Positions 53,120 through 61,640 are shown, numbered from the stretch's first letter. The stretch: DNA of 64,000 nt from UMGS692 sp963653425 (GCA_963653425.1 CAVJWC010000004.1:1-64000), one strand, 5' to 3'. Notes: generated by a model from the sequence alone, not told the origin. Numbers and translations are program-made.

Positions 53120-54322
53120 ATGGGACTTAACGATACGCCTTCTTCCGAAAGAGTGCATATAGGATTTTTCGGACTGAGAAACGCGGGAAAATCCAGTCTC
53201 GTCAACGCCGTTACGGGACAGAACCTTTCCCTCGTTTCCGAGATAAAGGGAACGACTACCGATCCCGTTCAGAAAACCATGGAGCTTCTTCCCATTGGTC
53301 CCGTGGTAATCATAGATACCCCCGGCATTGACGACAGCGGTTCGTTGGGCGAAATGCGGGTTACCCGGGCAAGAAGAATGCTTGATAAAACCGATATAGC
53401 CGTTCTCGTAGTTGACGCCACTTTGGGACTTAACGGCGGAGATAAGGAACTTATCGAACTGTTCACCGAAATGAAGATTCCTTATATCGTCGCTATGAAT
53501 AAGTGCGACCTCCTCACTAAAATACCCGAAACCAAAGATAACGTTATCTACGTAAGCGCGGAAAAACGTCTGAACGTTTACGAGCTTAAAGAAATGATAG
53601 GCAGGCTTTCTGGAGTGCAGGATAAAGGCAAAAGGCTTATAGGCGACCTGATTTCAAAAAAAGACGTAATAATTCTCGTTACGCCCGTAGATTCGGCTGC
53701 TCCGAAGGCAAGACTTATTCTTCCTCAGCAGGAAACAATACGTGACATTCTCGATTCCGACGCGATAAACGTCGTGGTCAAAGAAACCGAACTTAAGGAC
53801 GCTCTTGAACTTCTTAGCGGAAAAGTCAGAATGGTTGTTACCGACTCTCAGGCTTTCGGAAAGGTCAGCAAAGAAACTCCCGAAGACATTCTGCTTACCT
53901 CCTTTTCCATACTGTTTGCCCGCTATAAAGGCGAACTCGACGAAGCTGTGAAGGGCGCGACTGCTCTTAAAACATTGAAGGACGGCGACAAAGTGCTTAT
54001 CTCCGAAGGCTGTACTCACCACAGACAGTGCGGAGACATAGGCTCGGTGAAGCTTCCGAATTGGATAAGCGGTTTTACGGGCAGGAAACTTTCCTTCGAT
54101 TTCACGTCGGGCGGAACTTTCCCCCAAGACCTTTCGGAATACGCTCTGGTCGTCCATTGCGGAGCGTGTATGCTCAACGAACGCGAAATGCATTCCCGCA
54201 TAGAAAAGGCAAGAAACGCAGGCGTTCCCATAACCAATTACGGAATAGCCATAGCTATGATTCACGGCATATTGAAGCGTTCGCTTTCGCCCTTTCCCGA
54301 GCTTATAAAGAGGTATTTTTAA
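53120..54322 (+). CDS. hydF: [FeFe]-hydrogenase maturation GTPase HydF
   Basis: The 400-residue protein has an N-terminal small GTPase domain (P-loop GLRNAGKSS at 18-26, DTPGIDD, NKCDL), a dimerisation domain, and a C-terminal Fe-S domain with the HydF signature CxH...HCxxC (Cys298, His300, His346, Cys347, Cys350). HydF is the scaffold where the di-iron subcluster is assembled and from which it is passed to the apo-hydrogenase. It starts 10 nt after the binding-protein stop. A strong terminator follows, closing the operon. HydG, the tyrosine lyase that makes CO and cyanide, is not in the window. Confidence 0.96.
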   Translation: MGLNDTPSSERVHIGFFGLRNAGKSSLVNAVTGQNLSLVSEIKGTTTDPVQKTMELLPIGPVVIIDTPGIDDSGSLGEMRVTRARRMLDKTDIAVLVVDATLGLNGGDKELIELFTEMKIPYIVAMNKCDLLTKIPETKDNVIYVSAEKRLNVYELKEMIGRLSGVQDKGKRLIGDLISKKDVIILVTPVDSAAPKARLILPQQETIRDILDSDAINVVVKETELKDALELLSGKVRMVVTDSQAFGKVSKETPEDILLTSFSILFARYKGELDEAVKGATALKTLKDGDKVLISEGCTHHRQCGDIGSVKLPNWISGFTGRKLSFDFTSGGTFPQDLSEYALVVHCGACMLNEREMHSRIEKARNAGVPITNYGIAIAMIHGILKRSLSPFPELIKRYF

Positions 54323-54402
54323 CGGTAAAACTCAACGTACGGCGTTAGTGTGTTCTTGTTTCTGTCAAAAGGATAAAATTATAAACCGTAATGCCGAAAC
54401 TT

Positions 54403-54429
54403 AAAGAGCAGTGCAAACTGCTCTTTTTT
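54403..54429 (+). terminator. Intrinsic terminator after hydF
   Basis: AAAGAGCAGT and ACTGCTCTTT form a perfect 10-bp stem with a GCAA tetraloop and T-run. Confidence 0.9.
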
Positions 54430-54541
54430 ATACGGATTTATACAGAACGTTTGTGACTATATGGGAATGAGCTTTGCTTATAAGAAAGCTTTAACCGTTT
54501 GTCCGAAAGCCGACGACCGATTACGTTCGCGCGGTAAACGC

Positions 54542-54570
54542 TTGACAGTGGCGAAAAAGCGTACTATAAT
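54542..54570 (+). promoter_or_regulatory. Sigma-A promoter of the MATE transporter gene
   Basis: TTGACA at 54542-54547 and TATAAT at 54565-54570, spacer 17: full consensus. Confidence 0.85.
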
Positions 54571-54602
54571 AAACGGGTTGTGTATTTACGGAGGTAGAAA
54601 AA

Positions 54603-55952
54603 ATGAAGTCGCCGACAGCAAAAAACGCGATTAAATTATCCGATCATTTTAATTACGGTAAGCTTTTAAGGTTTACTCTCCCGTCCATCGTAATGATGAT
54701 TTTTACGTCTATTTACAGCATAGTAGACGGCTTTTTCGTATCCAATTTCGTAGGAAAAACGGCTTTTGCGGCGGTTAATTTCGCTATGCCTCTTCTTATG
54801 ATAATGGGTTGCGTGGGCTTTATGTTCGGTTCGGGCGGAAGCGCGCTTATCTCCAAGTTCTTAGGCGAAGGCAATAGCGAAAAAGCAAACTCCGCCTTTT
54901 CTTTTATAGTTTACTGCGCCGGAGTTATAGGTATTATCCTTGCCGTTCTCGGTGAAATCTTCGCGCGCTCGCTTATTTCTCTTATGGGAGCTTCGGGCGA
55001 ACTTCTCGATCAGGCGGTGCTTTACAGCAGAATATACCTTATAGGTCTGCCCTTTTTCGTTCTGCAATACGAATTCCAGTGTCTTTTCGCAACGGCTGAA
55101 AAACCAAAACTCGGTCTTTTCGTAACCTTGGCTGCGGGATTCACCAATATAATTCTCGACGCGGTTTTCGTTATGGCGTTTAATTGGGGACTTATAGGAG
55201 CCGCGGTAGCGACCGTTCTCAGTATGGTTGTGGGCGGATTTGTCCCTCTGGTTTACTTTATGAGAAAGAACGACAGTCTTTTAAGACTTACCAAGTGCGG
55301 TTTCGACAGGAGCGTGCTTTTCAAGACCTGTACCAACGGTTCTTCTGAATTTTTAAGCAACATTTCCATGTCCGTCGTAAGTATGCTCTATAATCTTCAG
55401 CTTATGAAATACGCGGGCGAAAACGGAATATCCGCATACGGCGTTCTTATGTACGTATCGATGATTTTTCAGGCGATATTCATAGGTTACGCGGTGGGCG
55501 TAGCGCCCGTCACGGGCTACAATTTCGGCGCGCAGAACAAGGCTGAACTTAAAAACGTTTTAAGAAAGAGTTTCGTTATCATAGGAATAGCGGCGGTGGC
55601 AATGTTCGGCGCGGGCGAACTTTTTTCGCATCCCCTTGCAAAGCTTTTCGTAGGATACGACGAAGAACTTATGGAAATGACCAACCACGCTTTCAGAATA
55701 TTCTCCTTCTCCTTCCTGTTCTGCGGTTTCACGATATACGTTTCGTCTTTCTTTACCGCACTCAACGACGGACTGACTTCCGCGCTCGTTTCCTGTCTCA
55801 GAACGTTGGTATTTCAGATTGCAAGCGTAATCGTCTTCCCGCTTTTATGGCAACTCGACGGAATATGGCTTTCTATCGTCGCTGCGGAAGTTATGGCGAT
55901 AATCGTTTCCTTCACGTTCCTTAAAATAAAGCAGAAGAAGTTCGGCTATTAA
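54603..55952 (+). CDS. MATE-family efflux transporter
   Basis: The 449-residue protein has about twelve membrane helices in two pseudo-repeats, the normal MATE layout. Visible family stretches are LPSIVMMIFTSIYSIVDGFFV at the start (broken by the first helix end), GSGGSALISKFLGEG, and VAPVTGYNFGAQ in the second half. MATE proteins export cationic drugs or metabolites by Na+ or H+ antiport. The GGAGGT Shine-Dalgarno and consensus promoter support the start. It is a single-gene unit. Substrate not predictable. Confidence 0.93.
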   Translation: MKSPTAKNAIKLSDHFNYGKLLRFTLPSIVMMIFTSIYSIVDGFFVSNFVGKTAFAAVNFAMPLLMIMGCVGFMFGSGGSALISKFLGEGNSEKANSAFSFIVYCAGVIGIILAVLGEIFARSLISLMGASGELLDQAVLYSRIYLIGLPFFVLQYEFQCLFATAEKPKLGLFVTLAAGFTNIILDAVFVMAFNWGLIGAAVATVLSMVVGGFVPLVYFMRKNDSLLRLTKCGFDRSVLFKTCTNGSSEFLSNISMSVVSMLYNLQLMKYAGENGISAYGVLMYVSMIFQAIFIGYAVGVAPVTGYNFGAQNKAELKNVLRKSFVIIGIAAVAMFGAGELFSHPLAKLFVGYDEELMEMTNHAFRIFSFSFLFCGFTIYVSSFFTALNDGLTSALVSCLRTLVFQIASVIVFPLLWQLDGIWLSIVAAEVMAIIVSFTFLKIKQKKFGY

Positions 55953-56134
55953 GCCTCAAAGATAACTTCGGATTGCCCGGAATTCCGAGAAATTGCCGAC
56001 AACTCAGAACGCTGAGGTAAATTCGGCTTGTTTGTCGGCTTAAAATCAAGACGCACATTCCCTTGACTTAAACGGGAAAAACCCGACGAAAAAAACGAAA
56101 ATTGTAGCAATAGTGAAAAATTTGCCGAAAAGGG

Positions 56135-56163
56135 TTGAAAAACCGTTCTTCGTGTGGTATAAT
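56135..56163 (+). promoter_or_regulatory. Sigma-A promoter of the 283-aa membrane-anchored protein gene
   Basis: TTGAAA at 56135-56140 and TATAAT at 56158-56163, spacer 17. Confidence 0.75.
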
Positions 56164-56201
56164 CCGTATAGAATGGGGAGAAGCCCGAAGGACGGAAAAT
56201 T

Positions 56202-57053
56202 ATGAAGAAATTTGCGGTAGTACTGCTATGTTTCGTTATCATCTCAGCCACCTTGGTGTTCGGAAGCTACTTTTATATGAAGCAGTCTTACGGTATAGAC
56301 GTTTTCGTCGCCATAGGTCAGTTTGAAAAGCTTTCGGAAAAGGTGGACGAAAAAAGCGTTTTTCCGATGAAATTCAGCGAAGAGGACGCGTCGGCGGCAT
56401 TCGAAAGCGTCAACAGTTGCGGAACGGACGTTATTACCTGTAACGAAAAGGGAGAGTGCGTTTTTAATTACCGGTCGGGCAAAATGACGCGCGCGGTTAT
56501 ACTTACCGAAAAGCAAACGGCAGGTCTTCTTTCCGTGCTTATGAAAAACTCCTCGGGCAGTCTTACCGTCGGGGACAAAGAGCTTTCCGCCGAAGTTATT
56601 CAGGTTATTATCGATAACGTTGACGAAAAGGGCGGAGCGGAGGTAAAACTTACACTGAAGATAAAAACGGACAACCTCAAAAAGTTCATGAACGCCTTTC
56701 CGAGCAGCGTTATGAGAGGACTTTTTCCCGACGAATTGTACGTTACGTCGGTTTTCCGTATGGAAAAGAGCGACTCGGAGTTTTCTTTCGAAGTTAAACC
56801 GCAAAGCCTTTTGTTAAACGGTTTTTCGTCTGCCGAAACGCAGGATATTCTGAATTCTTTGGGTTCGTTCGTGAAAATCGACGCCGACGTTTTCAATTCC
56901 GCGCTCGCGGAGACCTTTACGGGACTTCTTATCGGAACGGACGAAAACCTCGGTTTCGCAACATCGCTCAAAGCCTTGGGCGCGAAAGACGTGAAGTTCG
57001 CCGACCTTTCCGCAGGCGCCGGTTTCGAAAAAGTCTTCGCCGTCGTCATTTAA
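56202..57053 (+). CDS. Membrane-anchored protein of unknown function
   Basis: The 283-residue protein has one N-terminal hydrophobic segment (residues ~4-24, FAVVLLCFVIISATLVF) without a lipobox, so it is probably tethered with the rest outside. The remaining ~255 residues alternate short beta and helical stretches, contain two cysteines close together (NSCGTDVITCNEKGECVF has three), and show no family that I recognise. Similar pairs of N-terminally anchored proteins occur widely in Clostridia near envelope genes. It has its own promoter. The spacer after it is filled with tandem repeats, and the neighbours give no functional clue. Confidence 0.75.
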   Translation: MKKFAVVLLCFVIISATLVFGSYFYMKQSYGIDVFVAIGQFEKLSEKVDEKSVFPMKFSEEDASAAFESVNSCGTDVITCNEKGECVFNYRSGKMTRAVILTEKQTAGLLSVLMKNSSGSLTVGDKELSAEVIQVIIDNVDEKGGAEVKLTLKIKTDNLKKFMNAFPSSVMRGLFPDELYVTSVFRMEKSDSEFSFEVKPQSLLLNGFSSAETQDILNSLGSFVKIDADVFNSALAETFTGLLIGTDENLGFATSLKALGAKDVKFADLSAGAGFEKVFAVVI

Positions 57054-57590
57054 TCGCAGAACCAAACGAGACTCCCTGCAATATTTAAGCAGAGGACATA
57101 ACAAGACCCTCCTGCAACGTTTAAGCAAAGAACAAAAAAGACTTTCCGGCAACGTTTAAGCAAAGAATCAAACGAGAGAGAACCCTTGCAAAAAGTAATC
57201 TCGTATACCCTAAAAAACAGGCGATTTCGGTAACTTCAAAATAAAAAACGAAACTACTCGGTAAATTTGAGATAAAAACAAAGATATTCGGGAATTTTAA
57301 GCGACATAAAAGAATGCTTGGTAATTTGAGATAAAAAACAGAGACATTCTGTAACTTGAGATAAAAAACAAAGATATTCTGTAACTTTGAGAGACATAAA
57401 AACAAGAATATCAGGCAAACTTTGAGATAAAACCGGAGACATTCGGTAACTGCAAGATAAAAAGCAAGAATGCTTGGTAATTTGGGACAAAAACGAAGAT
57501 ATTCGGTAAATTAAGATAAAAACAGAGACGTTTATCACCCTTCGATATAAAAACAAAGACGTTTATCAATCTTCAATACAAAAAACACAG
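57054..57590 (+). repeat. Large degenerate tandem-repeat spacer
   Basis: It starts with about three units ending AACGTTTAAGCAAAGAA. From about 57240 there are about eleven units of ~30 nt built on GAGATAAAAACAAAGATATT plus CGGTAACTTT. Open frames on the minus strand are low-complexity by-products of the repeat and have no Shine-Dalgarno. No gene is supported in this stretch. Confidence 0.75.
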
Positions 57591-57620
57591 TCGCCTTCGT
57601 TTGAAAGCGACTGTGTTTTT
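57579..57620 (-). terminator. Terminator of the tRNA-Arg gene
   Basis: AAAACACAGTCGC and GCGACTGTGTTTT form a ~13-bp stem, directly after the CCA end on the minus strand. T-runs on both sides could make it work in both directions. Confidence 0.85.
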
Positions 57621-57695
57621 TGGTACTCCCGACGGGAATCGAACCCATAACTAACCCTTAGGAGGGGTTTATTATATCCATTTAACTACGGAAGC
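57621..57695 (-). tRNA. tRNA-Arg (anticodon CCU)
   Basis: Read on the minus strand, the 75-nt gene has acceptor GCTTCCG pairing with CGGGAGT, an anticodon stem AACCC/GGGTT around a 7-nt loop CTCCTAA, a T-arm with GGTTCGATTCC, and an encoded CCA. The anticodon CCT reads AGG. The terminator follows at once, and a consensus promoter lies about 150 nt upstream. By-eye folding only. Confidence 0.93.
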
Positions 57696-57842
57696 GTATT
57701 CGTTTTTCGTGCGCGTTGGTTTCTTTCGGCATTTTTTATCCGGCATATCAGACGTCCGAGGCTGTTTCCGGCAATAGAAGTCTGAATTTCCGAGGCGTTT
57801 TCACGGCAAAAAAACGGGGCGGAGCAAACGCTCAGCCCGTTA

Positions 57843-57871
57843 ATTCTAATACTTACCCGTGTTTTTGTCAA
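57843..57871 (-). promoter_or_regulatory. Sigma-A promoter of tRNA-Arg (minus strand)
   Basis: On the minus strand TTGACA (57871-57866) and TAGAAT (57848-57843) are 17 nt apart and point at the tRNA gene. The rest of 57696-58061 shows no gene that I can support. Confidence 0.7.
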
Positions 57872-58061
57872 GCGTTCTGCGGAAGTTTGTTTTTTCTTGC
57901 CTTCACGGCGGTTTTGCCGGGGTAATGTGAAGCGACGAATGTAAGACAAAAACTCTTTTTTACTGCTTTTTATCAGTCGGTTATCGCTTATTATCCGCTT
58001 CTTTTGCAGTCGGTCGCAGAACTTTTAACTTGCTTTTCCGCAGTCCGATATCGGATTCGGC

Positions 58062-59204
58062 TTATTTCTTCGTTTTTTTGATGGCGGCGGTTTCTTCCAG
58101 CATTTTTTCCATACGTTGCATACATTTTTCCTGATCGAATTTATCGTCCGCCATTTCTATGTAACGTTTGCTTGCTTCTTCTCTTTCCTCGGGATGTTCT
58201 ATCCAGTAATCTATCTTGTCCGCGAGATTCTGAGGGTCTCCGAAGCGGAATTTGCTTCTGTCGTCTATCGCGTAAGACTGAGTAGCGCATCTTTCCGAAT
58301 CGGAAATAACGGGAACCAATCCGCAGGCTATGGCTTCGAGACAGCTTATTCCTTCGGCTTCGATTTCCGCCGGGTGAACGTAAAGATAAGCCGTGTTTAT
58401 AAGCTTAACCATATCGTCGCGACTGAAGAAGTTTATCTCGGGCTTATTGGGGAGCTTTTCTCCGCGTTTCTCTACTTTCTCTTTAAGAGGACCGCTTCCC
58501 GCGAAAACGAGCTGAATCTTATCTCTGTATTTGGAAAGATTTACGCCGTCTATAAGAAGAGAGTGCGATTTTTCTCTCGACAGTCTGCCCGTAAACAAAA
58601 TTACGATTTTTCCGTCGTATTTGGCGTCGGGCGTGACTTTCATGGGTTTGAATCTCGAATTAACGCCGTTCGAGATAACGTAGCCGTTGGTTTTTCCGTA
58701 CATCTTTTCGTTTATGTCGCGGAGATATTGAGTGGGGTAATGTATGGCGTCTACGTTCTTATAAGTTTTGTGATAGGTGTCGTAAGTAAGCTTATTGGCG
58801 AAATTCCAGTTCTCCATATGAAGATGACAGGTGAAGTTTTCCGCCATTGCGTGGAATCCCGCGCTCGTCGGAATTCCTTCTTCGAGTGCGATTTTCGAGG
58901 CTTTTCTGCTGAGTGCGAAAGGAACGAGGCAATGTACGACGTCCGCGCCTTTTATTGCTTCGCGAATAGTGCTTTCGACGGGTTTGGCAAGGCTTACTCC
59001 GTTTTTTCTGACGTAATCGTTAAACGGACCGAAGTTTCTCGTCGGAACGATATAGAAGTTCTCCATATCCTTCTTATCTGCGTCGGGGCATACGACTCTT
59101 ACGGTATGTCCGCTCTTTTTAAGGAATCTGTAAAGATTCATGGCGGCTATGGTGGTTCCGTTATTCTCCGGTCCCAGAACGTCGCATACTAAGGTAACTA
59201 TCAT
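58062..59204 (-). CDS. Glycosyltransferase family 4 (diacylglycerol-type)
   Basis: The 380-residue GT-B glycosyltransferase starts at the ATG at 59204 (MIVTLVCDVLG). A TTG at 59213 that overlaps the upstream stop has better Shine-Dalgarno spacing and would add three residues. The N-lobe has PENNGTTIAAMNL. The C-lobe has the GT4 signature FTGRLSREKS, and EIEAEGISCLEAIACG with the EX7E donor site. The closest known theme is 1,2-diacylglycerol alpha-glucosyltransferase, which builds membrane glycolipids. Its partner PlsC-like acyltransferase gene overlaps upstream, which supports a lipid role. Confidence 0.9.
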   Translation of the reverse strand: MIVTLVCDVLGPENNGTTIAAMNLYRFLKKSGHTVRVVCPDADKKDMENFYIVPTRNFGPFNDYVRKNGVSLAKPVESTIREAIKGADVVHCLVPFALSRKASKIALEEGIPTSAGFHAMAENFTCHLHMENWNFANKLTYDTYHKTYKNVDAIHYPTQYLRDINEKMYGKTNGYVISNGVNSRFKPMKVTPDAKYDGKIVILFTGRLSREKSHSLLIDGVNLSKYRDKIQLVFAGSGPLKEKVEKRGEKLPNKPEINFFSRDDMVKLINTAYLYVHPAEIEAEGISCLEAIACGLVPVISDSERCATQSYAIDDRSKFRFGDPQNLADKIDYWIEHPEEREEASKRYIEMADDKFDQEKCMQRMEKMLEETAAIKKTKK

Positions 59205-59209
59205 AGCTG

Positions 59210-59989
59210 TCAATTACTCTCCTTTTTAACGTATTCGTAATAAGCGAAGTTGTTTTCGTCCGAAACGATTTCCTGTATAAAGTCGTAAACCTGATTGCGC
59301 ATTTCGTTTTTGTTTTCGCAATCTTCGGGATATACGGGTTCTCCTAAAGTTACGGTCATAAGCGGAGGAAGTTTTTTGAAAATCCTGCGCTTTCTGTAAG
59401 TAACGGCAAATCCCACCGCGGGGACTTTCGCCATAAAAGCGTAACGGAAAGAAGTGTCGGGAAAAGGTCTTACGCCCGTATAAAACGGCCATATATGAGC
59501 TTCGGGATAAATGCCTACGGCTTGTCCCTTATTAAGTCTCGATTTCATTTCCTCTATCATGTTTATGCTTCCCCTGTAAGTGTCGTTTAAGGGTATAGCT
59601 CCCAAAAGAGGAATGATTTTGTCGACTACGGGAATAGAAACGGCTTGTTGCGAAGAAATTATCGACGATCTTCTCGGAAAGGAAATCAGCGACGGAATAA
59701 ACGCGTCCGTAGAACCGTTGGTGTGATTTCCGTAAAGAATATATCCGCCTTTGATTTTACGCACGGCTTTAAGATTCTTGAAACGCATTCCGTATACGGC
59801 TTTCACGAAGAGAAAAACCAGAGGAGTGGCAATAAGCCTGTATAAAACGAATGAAAGCAGTTTCCAGAATACGTTTTTATGGCTATAGGGGTAGTCTTTC
59901 CCTACGGGCTTTTGTGTGATTTTTTTACCGCTTGCGGCAAAATCGTCGTTGAGTTCGTCCGAGTAGTAAATAGTCCGTTTCTTTCCCAT
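59210..59989 (-). CDS. PlsC-family 1-acylglycerol-3-phosphate O-acyltransferase
   Basis: The 259-residue protein has one hydrophobic N-terminal stretch (residues ~42-65), then the acyltransferase domain. The catalytic block I is NHTNGSTD, with five residues between His and Asp instead of the usual four, a spacing that I believe also occurs in other Clostridia family members. Block III is YPEAHIWPFYTGVRPF. PlsC adds the second acyl chain to make phosphatidic acid at the inner membrane face. It has no clear Shine-Dalgarno but lies 15 nt after the TerB-like gene. The downstream glycosyltransferase suggests a glycolipid pathway. Confidence 0.88.
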   Translation of the reverse strand: MGKKRTIYYSDELNDDFAASGKKITQKPVGKDYPYSHKNVFWKLLSFVLYRLIATPLVFLFVKAVYGMRFKNLKAVRKIKGGYILYGNHTNGSTDAFIPSLISFPRRSSIISSQQAVSIPVVDKIIPLLGAIPLNDTYRGSINMIEEMKSRLNKGQAVGIYPEAHIWPFYTGVRPFPDTSFRYAFMAKVPAVGFAVTYRKRRIFKKLPPLMTVTLGEPVYPEDCENKNEMRNQVYDFIQEIVSDENNFAYYEYVKKESN

Positions 59990-60004
59990 AATACCGTTTT
60001 TTGT

Positions 60005-60457
60005 TTATTTGCAGAGCTGTTTGATGTAGGTGCGTTCTCTTAAAGAGATTCTGCCGTCCATAGAGGTTACGCACAGACAGATAATGATAACGTCTCTGCG
60101 GATGTCTTCGTCGAGAAGGTCAAGAATGCGGATAAGGTTCTGGGTATATTCGCGCATCTGTTTTCTTTCTGCGAAATTGGTTGCGAAAAGCTGTTTAATG
60201 GATTCGAAATCGAAATCCGAACCGAAAACCTTTACGAGAGCGGGGTACATAAGAATGTATTCCTGTTCGTTTACCTTTCCGTCGGAAACGATAGAACCGA
60301 GAATGAAGGTTGCAAGAGTTTCTACCGAGTCTATTCCCGGAACGGAAGCTTCTTCGAGCTTAGCAAGAACGCTTACGGATTTGGAAACGAGAAGCGCGCT
60401 TCTTTCGATAACGCTGAGCTGTTCATAATCGTCACATACTTTTTTGAATTCAAACAT
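60005..60457 (-). CDS. TerB-like domain protein
   Basis: The 150-residue, all-helical protein fits the TerB/co-chaperone DjlA-type fold, with the two acidic metal-site motifs SDGKVNEQE near residue 60 and SMDGRISLRE near 133. TerB proteins bind divalent metals and are linked to tellurite resistance and membrane stress, but many members have other, unknown roles. GGAGAAAAAG precedes the ATG. It is the first gene of the three-gene minus-strand operon with the acyltransferase and glycosyltransferase. Its 5' side holds a bidirectional promoter region. Confidence 0.8.
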   Translation of the reverse strand: MFEFKKVCDDYEQLSVIERSALLVSKSVSVLAKLEEASVPGIDSVETLATFILGSIVSDGKVNEQEYILMYPALVKVFGSDFDFESIKQLFATNFAERKQMREYTQNLIRILDLLDEDIRRDVIIICLCVTSMDGRISLRERTYIKQLCK

Positions 60458-60627
60458 TTTCTTTTTCTCCTTATTGATTTTTGTGTCTGAAGCGAATCTT
60501 TCCTGCGCGCCGATTTAACCCACAGCCTTTTCCCGAAAAAGCAAAGCCTCTTTCTGCGGTTACCGCACATAAAGAACAATTCGCTGAATGTAAAGTTAAA
60601 AATATTTTATTTTTTAACTGAACATAG

Positions 60628-60656
60628 TTGACATTTCAACACTGTTGAATTATAAT
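60628..60656 (+). promoter_or_regulatory. Consensus promoter with palindromic operator
   Basis: TTGACA at 60628-60633 and TATAAT at 60651-60656, spacer 17. The spacer holds a perfect palindrome TTCAAC-ACT-GTTGAA (60635-60649). It points right, towards the TetR gene 390 nt away. A TTGAAA within the palindrome could serve a leftward promoter for the TerB operon, so one operator might control both. Confidence 0.65.
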
Positions 60657-60660
60657 ATAA

Positions 60661-60746
60661 ATGTACGGTAATGAAAACTACAAAACTGTAGCGTTTGTTC
60701 ATATTTTAACACAAAACGACATATTGTACAAGAAAAAACCGTACAT
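60661..60746 (+). ncRNA. Possible structured transcript after the consensus promoter
   Basis: ATGTACGGT (60661-60669) pairs with ACCGTACAT (60738-60746). Inside lie CTACA/TGTAG and ATTGTACAA elements. It starts about five bases after the -10 box, where transcription would begin. It could be a leader, a small RNA or extra operator sites; no terminator T-run is obvious. Confidence 0.3.
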
Positions 60747-60837
60747 ATTGCAGAAAAATGATAAGCCATAAGGCTTTTTGTCCGTCTTTTTCGTTCCGTT
60801 AAGCTTTTACGGAGCAAAAAACGAAGAAAAAGTTGTG

Positions 60838-60940
60838 GCGTTCCGTTTTTTACAAAGCTCTTCGCGCCGTAAAGGAAGTCTTTTCTTAAGTAACCGCAAA
60901 ATTCGTTTTACGGTTATCGGCGATAAAGAAGGTCGCGCTC
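60838..60940 (+). mobile_element. MITE-like element, right-half fragment F
   Basis: TTCGCGCCGTAAAGGAAG, TTTTCTTAAG and CGGCGATAAAGAA match the right half of copy C (37752-37822) in order. The left half is missing. It lies between the consensus promoter and the TetR gene. Confidence 0.5.
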
Positions 60941-60978
60941 AGTCGTTCCGTTTGGGGTAAGAACGCTGTAAGACGTTG

Positions 60979-60990
60979 CGTTTCGAAACG
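60979..60990 (+). promoter_or_regulatory. 12-bp perfect palindrome upstream of the TetR gene
   Basis: CGTTTCGAAACG, 54 nt before the start codon. It is a possible auto-regulatory operator for TetR, but no promoter overlaps it. Confidence 0.35.
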
Positions 60991-61043
60991 AAAAACGTAG
61001 CTGTAATCGATGAGAAAAAACGGTAACGCCGAAGGAGGAATAT

Positions 61044-61640
61044 ATGAAAGCTCAGAATGTCAACAATTCGTCGAAAAAAACGCGCGAAGCCATCAAGCGC
61101 GTGTTTGCGGAAATGATCAGCGAGAAAAAATCCATCGATAAGATTTCCGTTACCGAACTGGTCAAGCGCGCGGGAATTCACCGCGGAACCTTTTATTCGC
61201 ACTACGACGACATATACGGAGTTGCGGAAGATTTCGAGAACGAACTTCTCCGCGATTTTTTCGACAACACAAAACTGTCTTCGATAAACGACATCGATCA
61301 GTTTATCGACAGCTTTTTCGATTATATACGTCAGAACGAGTATTATTACAGAATGATCTGCCGTTCGGACGAAATCCTGTTTACGGCTAACAGACTCACG
61401 CTTATTGCCAGCAACAAGATATACGAAGTCATGAATTCCGATCCGCAGGTAAAAAGAAAGGATTACCTCGAAATAGAAATCAACATATTTATCGAAGGCG
61501 TTGTATGCGAATACGTTAAATATTGTCGCGGATACAGCGAATTCGACCTCGAATATCTCTACAAATTCGCTAAATTGTGGAGAAAGGGCATAGAAAGCAG
61601 AAGAGTCGAAGTTTCCGCTCTTCCCGATACGCAGGAATAA
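61044..61640 (+). CDS. TetR-family transcriptional regulator
   Basis: The 198-residue protein has the TetR helix-turn-helix at about residues 10-56 (KSIDKISVTELVKRAGIHRG, then TFYSHYDD) and an all-helical ligand domain of the short C-terminal type. It should repress genes until a small molecule binds. Likely sites are the palindromes at 60635 and 60979. The target could be itself or the divergent TerB/PlsC/glycosyltransferase operon. AGGAGG precedes the ATG. A terminator follows. Confidence 0.92.
   Translation: MKAQNVNNSSKKTREAIKRVFAEMISEKKSIDKISVTELVKRAGIHRGTFYSHYDDIYGVAEDFENELLRDFFDNTKLSSINDIDQFIDSFFDYIRQNEYYYRMICRSDEILFTANRLTLIASNKIYEVMNSDPQVKRKDYLEIEINIFIEGVVCEYVKYCRGYSEFDLEYLYKFAKLWRKGIESRRVEVSALPDTQE

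Noticed and set aside
57121..57556. Two minus-strand open frames with LSQVTE/FLSQIT-like repeats
   Set aside because: Their sequence is a by-product of the AT-rich tandem array; no start signals.
57240..57590. Possible CRISPR array
   Set aside because: Units are ~30 nt with no constant repeat and no unique spacers; every unit drifts throughout. No cas genes in the window.
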